Assembly (NCBI GenBank): GCA_031256015.1
Contig: JAIRRK010000047.1
Location: forward strand, 1-8,835
Length of the DNA stretch: 8,835 nt
Reading direction: 5' to 3'
Source: Dysgonamonadaceae bacterium
Lineage (GTDB): Bacteria; Bacteroidota; Bacteroidia; Bacteroidales; Azobacteroidaceae
The notes beneath the pieces are model-generated. The model searched no databases and was not told where the DNA came from. It saw nothing but the letters and a program-made list of their open reading frames with translations. Made by a program: the position numbers and the translations under genes. Numbering within the stretch: the stretch's first letter is position 1; each line of letters opens with the position of its first letter. Below, one piece after another: positions 6,340 through 8,835 of the stretch.

Positions 6340-7461
6340 ATGAAGAAAATAGTAAGCTTTGCCGCTCTTGTTTTGATGTTGGCTTCTTGTCGTAACGAAA
6401 ACGAATATACGATAAAAGGCGTGGTTACCGACAGGGATTTAAATGGGGAGTATGTAGTCATTTATCAAACCGATGAAACCGGTTTTGAAACGCTGGATGT
6501 CGATTCGGCTCTTATCCAAAACAATCATTTTGAATTTAAAGGAGTAATCGAAGAACCCACTATTTATTATGCGTTCATTGATGCGAAAGGAGTATACGAC
6601 AATTTGGCTCTGGGAATCCCGATATTGATACAACCGGGGAAAATCACTATGGAAATAGCCGGAAATGATGCTGTTATAAAAGGAGATAAAGAAAACGAAG
6701 ATTATCAACAATTCAAAGATCAACAGATAATTTTAACCGACAATGCAAATCGAATCGTTGGAAAAACCGACGATGAAAACCTGACGAAAGAAGAACTGTT
6801 TCAACTGAATACGGAATATATGCAAATTTTCAACGAGGTTAAAAATAATGTAGTTACTTATGTTTTCAACAATATCGATAATCCGTTCGGTAAAATTGTT
6901 TTTACCGGTAATCCGCATTTATTTACGGTCTCTGAAATTGATAGTATTTTGGCTTTGACCGACGAATCATTCGCTTCCAACCCGAAAGTAGTGGACATTT
7001 TGGCACAAGCAGAAAAAATGAGAAGTAAATTTACTTCCGGAACAAAATACCTCGACTTTACATCTACCGATATAAACGGGAAAAAAGTTTCTCTTTCCGA
7101 TTATGTCGGAAAAGGGAAGTTCCTTTTAATTGATTTCTGGGCATCGTGGTGTCCGCCATGCATACGGGAAATTCCTTCTTTGGTTGAGTTTTATGAAAGT
7201 ATGAAAGACCGGAATTTCGAAATAATCGGAGTTTCTTTAGATGAGGATAAAACCGCATGGATGAAAGCCGTGAAAGATTATAATATGACTTGGCCTCAAG
7301 TGTCGGATCTGAAAAGAGAAAGTAGTGCGACAAAAGCTTATCAGGTGAATGAGATTCCGTACACCGTATTCATCGACCCGGAAGGAAATATTATCGCAGA
7401 TAATTTGAGAGGAGAAGAATTGGAGGATTTTGTACTTACAACATTAAATTCGACCGAATAA
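6340..7461 (+). CDS. Lipoprotein thiol-disulfide oxidoreductase, TlpA/AhpC-TSA type with N-terminal DUF4369-like domain
   Basis: A 373-aa periplasm-facing lipoprotein. The signal peptide ends in the lipobox LASC, with Cys17 the lipidated residue. Residues 22-120 form a beta-rich domain (YTIKGVVTD...GEYVVIYQ...) of the DUF4369 kind that often precedes thioredoxin domains in Bacteroidetes. A helical linker follows to about 230. The thioredoxin-like domain at about 235-373 has the redox motif WCPPC (Cys271 and Cys274) and the cis-proline loop IPYT (Pro340). The CPPC motif is typical of TlpA/ResA-like reductases that reduce disulfides in exported proteins or cytochromes; AhpC/TSA peroxidase activity is less likely. 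The substrate cannot be told from sequence. It has its own promoter and is probably monocistronic, since 510 nt with strong hairpins follow. Confidence 0.92.
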   Translation: MKKIVSFAALVLMLASCRNENEYTIKGVVTDRDLNGEYVVIYQTDETGFETLDVDSALIQNNHFEFKGVIEEPTIYYAFIDAKGVYDNLALGIPILIQPGKITMEIAGNDAVIKGDKENEDYQQFKDQQIILTDNANRIVGKTDDENLTKEELFQLNTEYMQIFNEVKNNVVTYVFNNIDNPFGKIVFTGNPHLFTVSEIDSILALTDESFASNPKVVDILAQAEKMRSKFTSGTKYLDFTSTDINGKKVSLSDYVGKGKFLLIDFWASWCPPCIREIPSLVEFYESMKDRNFEIIGVSLDEDKTAWMKAVKDYNMTWPQVSDLKRESSATKAYQVNEIPYTVFIDPEGNIIADNLRGEELEDFVLTTLNSTE

Positions 7462-7471
7462 GAAACCGATT

Positions 7472-7491
7472 ATCAATGAAAATTCATTGAT
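7472..7491. repeat. Perfect 9-bp hairpin after the tlpA-like gene
   Basis: ATCAATGAA (7472-7480) and TTCATTGAT (7483-7491) are exact reverse complements separated by AA. It starts 10 nt after the stop codon. No T run follows, so it may protect the 3' end of the mRNA rather than terminate. Confidence 0.5.
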
Positions 7492-7532
7492 GTATCCGGC
7501 TTTGTGCAACGCAAAAATAATTAAAAATGCGG

Positions 7533-7623
7533 CTTTCTTTCTTCCTCTTTTTTCCGTGTACTTAGGTATCAAGGAAAAGAGGAAGAGGGAAGTTGCTTCA
7601 GCTTTTTTCTTCTTTTTTCTCTT
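7533..7623 (+). terminator. Pyrimidine-purine-pyrimidine hairpin element, probable terminator of the tlpA-like gene
   Basis: Three homogeneous tracts follow one another: pyrimidine 7533-7555, purine 7571-7592 and pyrimidine 7602-7623. Tract 1 pairs with tract 2 over 20 pairs (17 Watson-Crick, 3 G-U) with a 2-nt bulge and a loop of about 17 nt. The T-rich tract 3 follows, as in an intrinsic terminator. Tract 2 can instead pair with tract 3 over 21 of 22 positions (15 Watson-Crick, 6 G-U, 1 mismatch) across a 9-nt loop. It lies 70 nt past the stop of the tlpA-like gene and just before the next -7 box. Termination is the simplest role. Confidence 0.55.
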
Positions 7624-7650
7624 GTTTTATAAAATATAGAAAAAAGTTCT

Positions 7651-7658
7651 TATCTTTG
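7651..7658 (+). promoter_or_regulatory. -7 box in front of the right-hand region
   Basis: TATCTTTG matches TAnnTTTG exactly, but no TTTG lies 19-21 nt upstream; the nearest TTG is 26 nt away. Transcription would start near 7663 and run into the small open frame at 7695 and then the DUF4349 gene, about 310 nt downstream. Confidence 0.4.
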
Positions 7659-7694
7659 TAACCGGATATGAAAAACATCTAAAACTACTAATAA

Positions 7695-7904
7695 ATGAAT
7701 ATCAATACCCCGAAAGACATAAGTAAAAAAAGACCACTTTTTCTTTCATTTTTCTTGCGAAAAAACAGTAGAAATATATACCCATGTTACAACAAAAAGC
7801 ATTCAGAAAATCAAATCTCCATTCGACGACATGGAGATTTAAAACAGATGAGATATTATGTAACAATAAAGTACACACTATTTCCAAAATATGGATATAT
7901 TTAG
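7695..7904 (+). CDS. Small open frame of unknown reality (69 codons)
   Basis: I do not recognise this product. It would be a basic 69-aa protein rich in K, R, N, Y and I, with no signal peptide, membrane segment or known motif. In its favour are an ATG start, an A-rich upstream sequence and an exact -7 box 37 nt upstream. Against it, the codon use looks random, and a perfect 10-bp hairpin (7813-7840) lies inside the frame. It could be non-coding sequence, a cassette leader or a decayed gene. Confidence 0.2.
   Translation: MNINTPKDISKKRPLFLSFFLRKNSRNIYPCYNKKHSENQISIRRHGDLKQMRYYVTIKYTLFPKYGYI
7813..7840. repeat. Perfect 10-bp inverted repeat upstream of the DUF4349 gene
   Basis: AAATCTCCAT (7813-7822) and ATGGAGATTT (7831-7840) are exact reverse complements around an 8-nt loop (TCGACGAC). 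On the minus strand the stem is followed by GATTTT, so a minus-strand terminator is possible, but no minus-strand gene feeds into it. It lies about 90 nt before the left repeat at 7929. Confidence 0.55.
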
Positions 7905-7928
7905 TAACAAAGTTATAGCAACAAACAA

Positions 7929-7941
7929 GTTAGGCTGCATT
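7929..7941 (+). repeat. Left copy of the 13-bp inverted repeat; matches the integron core site GTTRRRY
   Basis: GTTAGGCTGCATT. Its first seven bases fit the GTTRRRY core at which integron integrases recombine. It is the reverse complement of 8758-8770 with one mismatch. Matching stops exactly at the G: the bases to its left do not pair with those to the right of the other copy. Confidence 0.6.
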
Positions 7942-7971
7942 ATAAAGACACTACAACAAATGATTAACAAT

Positions 7972-8769
7972 ATGAAAAGAATATTACAGTTATTAATTCT
8001 GACAACTTTATTGATTGGTTGTGGAAAATCAGGAATTGAATCGGCTGAATCGAATGAATTGATGAATAATCAACCGGCAACTGATAAAATTGACAAAGAT
8101 TTACGAAAACTGATTAAAGAGGCAAATTTGCGGTTTAGAACAAAAGACAATCAAGAGGCATATTCTCTGATTAAAAATTCTTTAAAAGGATATGGGGCTT
8201 ACATATCAGAGGAGAACACATTTAATTACAGTAATCGGACTGGATTTGATTTAACATTAAGAGTTCCAGCAGAGAGATTTGATAGTCTTCTCAATTTTAT
8301 TGTAGCCAATGTGAATATTAAGGAACTTGATAATAAATCGACACAAATAAAAGATGTCACGGAAGAGTTTATTGATATACAAGCAAGGATTAAAATAAAA
8401 AAGGAATCCGAGCAAAAATTGTCTGACTTATTAAAACAAGCAAAAAATCTATCTGAGACTCTGGAGATTCAAAAACAATTGACTGATTTAAGAGCTGACA
8501 TTGAATCTATTGAAGGGCGATTAAAATACTTGACAGACCAAGTAAATTATAGTACTATCAGGATTTCGTTTTATGAAAATATCAAATATTCCAAGCGATT
8601 CTTTGGTGATTTTTGGGATGCTTTGAAGGATGGATGGCAAGTATTCTTACATTTAATAACGCTATTGACTTATTTATGGGTCGTGATACTTGTGTTCTTT
8701 CTGATAAGATGGGGATATAAATATTATAAAAGAGAATATAAAGAAAAAAATAAAAATAACGCAGCCTAA
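7972..8769 (+). CDS. DUF4349 lipoprotein with C-terminal membrane segment
   Basis: A 265-aa envelope protein. I start it at ATG 7972 because MKRILQLLILTTLLIGCGKS is a lipoprotein signal peptide with lipobox LIGC (Cys17); an in-frame ATG at 7891 would add 27 residues before it and span the repeat at 7929. Residues 47-200 are a typical DUF4349 domain: LIKEANLRFRTKD, GAYISEENT, LTLRVPAERFDSLL, IKDVTEEFIDIQARI, then a coiled coil at about 135-190 ending GRLKYLTDQVNYSTIRISF. A membrane helix lies at about 225-247, followed by a lysine-rich tail. DUF4349 has no established biochemical role; I assign none. The gene is more AT-rich than degP, porQ or tlpA and is the only one here set inside an inverted repeat. 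Its last two sense codons and stop (A-A-stop) are encoded by the right repeat copy. Confidence 0.9.
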   Translation: MKRILQLLILTTLLIGCGKSGIESAESNELMNNQPATDKIDKDLRKLIKEANLRFRTKDNQEAYSLIKNSLKGYGAYISEENTFNYSNRTGFDLTLRVPAERFDSLLNFIVANVNIKELDNKSTQIKDVTEEFIDIQARIKIKKESEQKLSDLLKQAKNLSETLEIQKQLTDLRADIESIEGRLKYLTDQVNYSTIRISFYENIKYSKRFFGDFWDALKDGWQVFLHLITLLTYLWVVILVFFLIRWGYKYYKREYKEKNKNNAA

Positions 8770-8770
8770 C
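8758..8770 (-). repeat. Right copy of the 13-bp inverted repeat; matches the integron inverse core RYYYAAC
   Basis: AACGCAGCCTAAC. Bases 8764-8770 fit RYYYAAC, the R'' site at the start of an attC. The TAA stop of the DUF4349 gene is bases 8767-8769, inside the site. Confidence 0.6.
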
Positions 8771-8835
8771 ACACGGTCATAAAACATGCCGGTTTCAGTA
8801 GGTATTCAAGCGTTTCGTCCCGCCTCGGAGGTTTG

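Larger units (their letters stand above)
7930..8835 (+). mobile_element. Candidate integron-type gene cassette carrying the DUF4349 gene, open at the right edge
   Basis: A single gene is framed by a core site (GTTAGGC, 7929-7935) and an inverse core site (GCCTAAC, 8764-8770) that are reverse complements. In an integrated cassette the first bases after the recombination point (TTRRRY) complement the R'' site that opens the cassette's own attC; here the match extends to 12 of 13 bases. The gene starts 42 nt after the core and its stop codon lies in the inverse core, both usual for cassettes. The sequence after 8770 is clearly richer in GC than the gene, as expected for an attC arm, but its second half and closing GTTRRRY lie outside the window. 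I see no RYYYAAC inverse core for a preceding attC between 7695 and 7929, and no integrase. An invertible segment bounded by short inverted repeats is the main alternative. Confidence 0.45.

Noticed and set aside
1..8835. CRISPR arrays, insertion-sequence transposases, retrons or reverse transcriptases, restriction or toxin-antitoxin genes
   Set aside because: I looked for regularly spaced repeats and for the motifs of these proteins on both strands and found none.

Overview
The window looks like a piece of a Bacteroidales-type (Bacteroidetes) chromosome. Three things point there. Several promoters fit the Bacteroidetes pattern TTTG-N19/20-TAnnTTTG. There is a porQ gene of the type IX secretion system, which is confined to this phylum. 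The primary sigma factor is short and lacks region 1.1. Base composition and the A-rich, Shine-Dalgarno-poor start regions agree. I cannot name the species.

Layout. (1) 1-642 is the 3' part of a very AT-rich gene that is open at the left edge. Its C-terminal part resembles the C-terminal core of a family A DNA polymerase, and I read it as part of a mobile element. (2) 643-912 holds no convincing gene and ends with a terminator and a tRNA-Pro(GGG) on the minus strand. The 3' end of the tRNA faces the AT-rich gene, which is the usual geometry for an element integrated at a tRNA. (3) 1201-3721 carries a DegP/HtrA periplasmic protease and then the primary sigma factor rpoD, which has its own promoter. 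(4) A bidirectional terminator (3767-3800) separates rpoD from the convergent porQ-cmk operon (minus strand, 2-nt gap). (5) A 65-bp divergent promoter region separates porQ from a TonB-family energy transducer, which is followed by a lipoprotein TlpA-type thioredoxin with its own promoter. (6) 7462-7971 is a 510-bp gene-poor stretch with several strong inverted repeats. (7) 7972-8769 is an AT-rich DUF4349 lipoprotein gene.

The middle of the window is envelope housekeeping: protein quality control (DegP), type IX secretion (PorQ), outer-membrane energy coupling (TonB) and periplasmic thiol redox (TlpA-like), plus general transcription (RpoD) and CMP kinase (Cmk).

The most unusual part is the right end. 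The DUF4349 gene is bracketed by a 13-bp inverted repeat (12 of 13 matching). Its left copy reads GTTAGGC and its right copy reads GCCTAAC, with the stop codon inside the right copy. That is the layout of an integron gene cassette, with a core site at the start and an attC inverse core at the end. The attC would continue past the window, and no integrase is visible. The second unusual feature is a run of three 22-23-nt pyrimidine/purine/pyrimidine tracts (7533-7623). The middle tract can pair almost completely with either neighbour.
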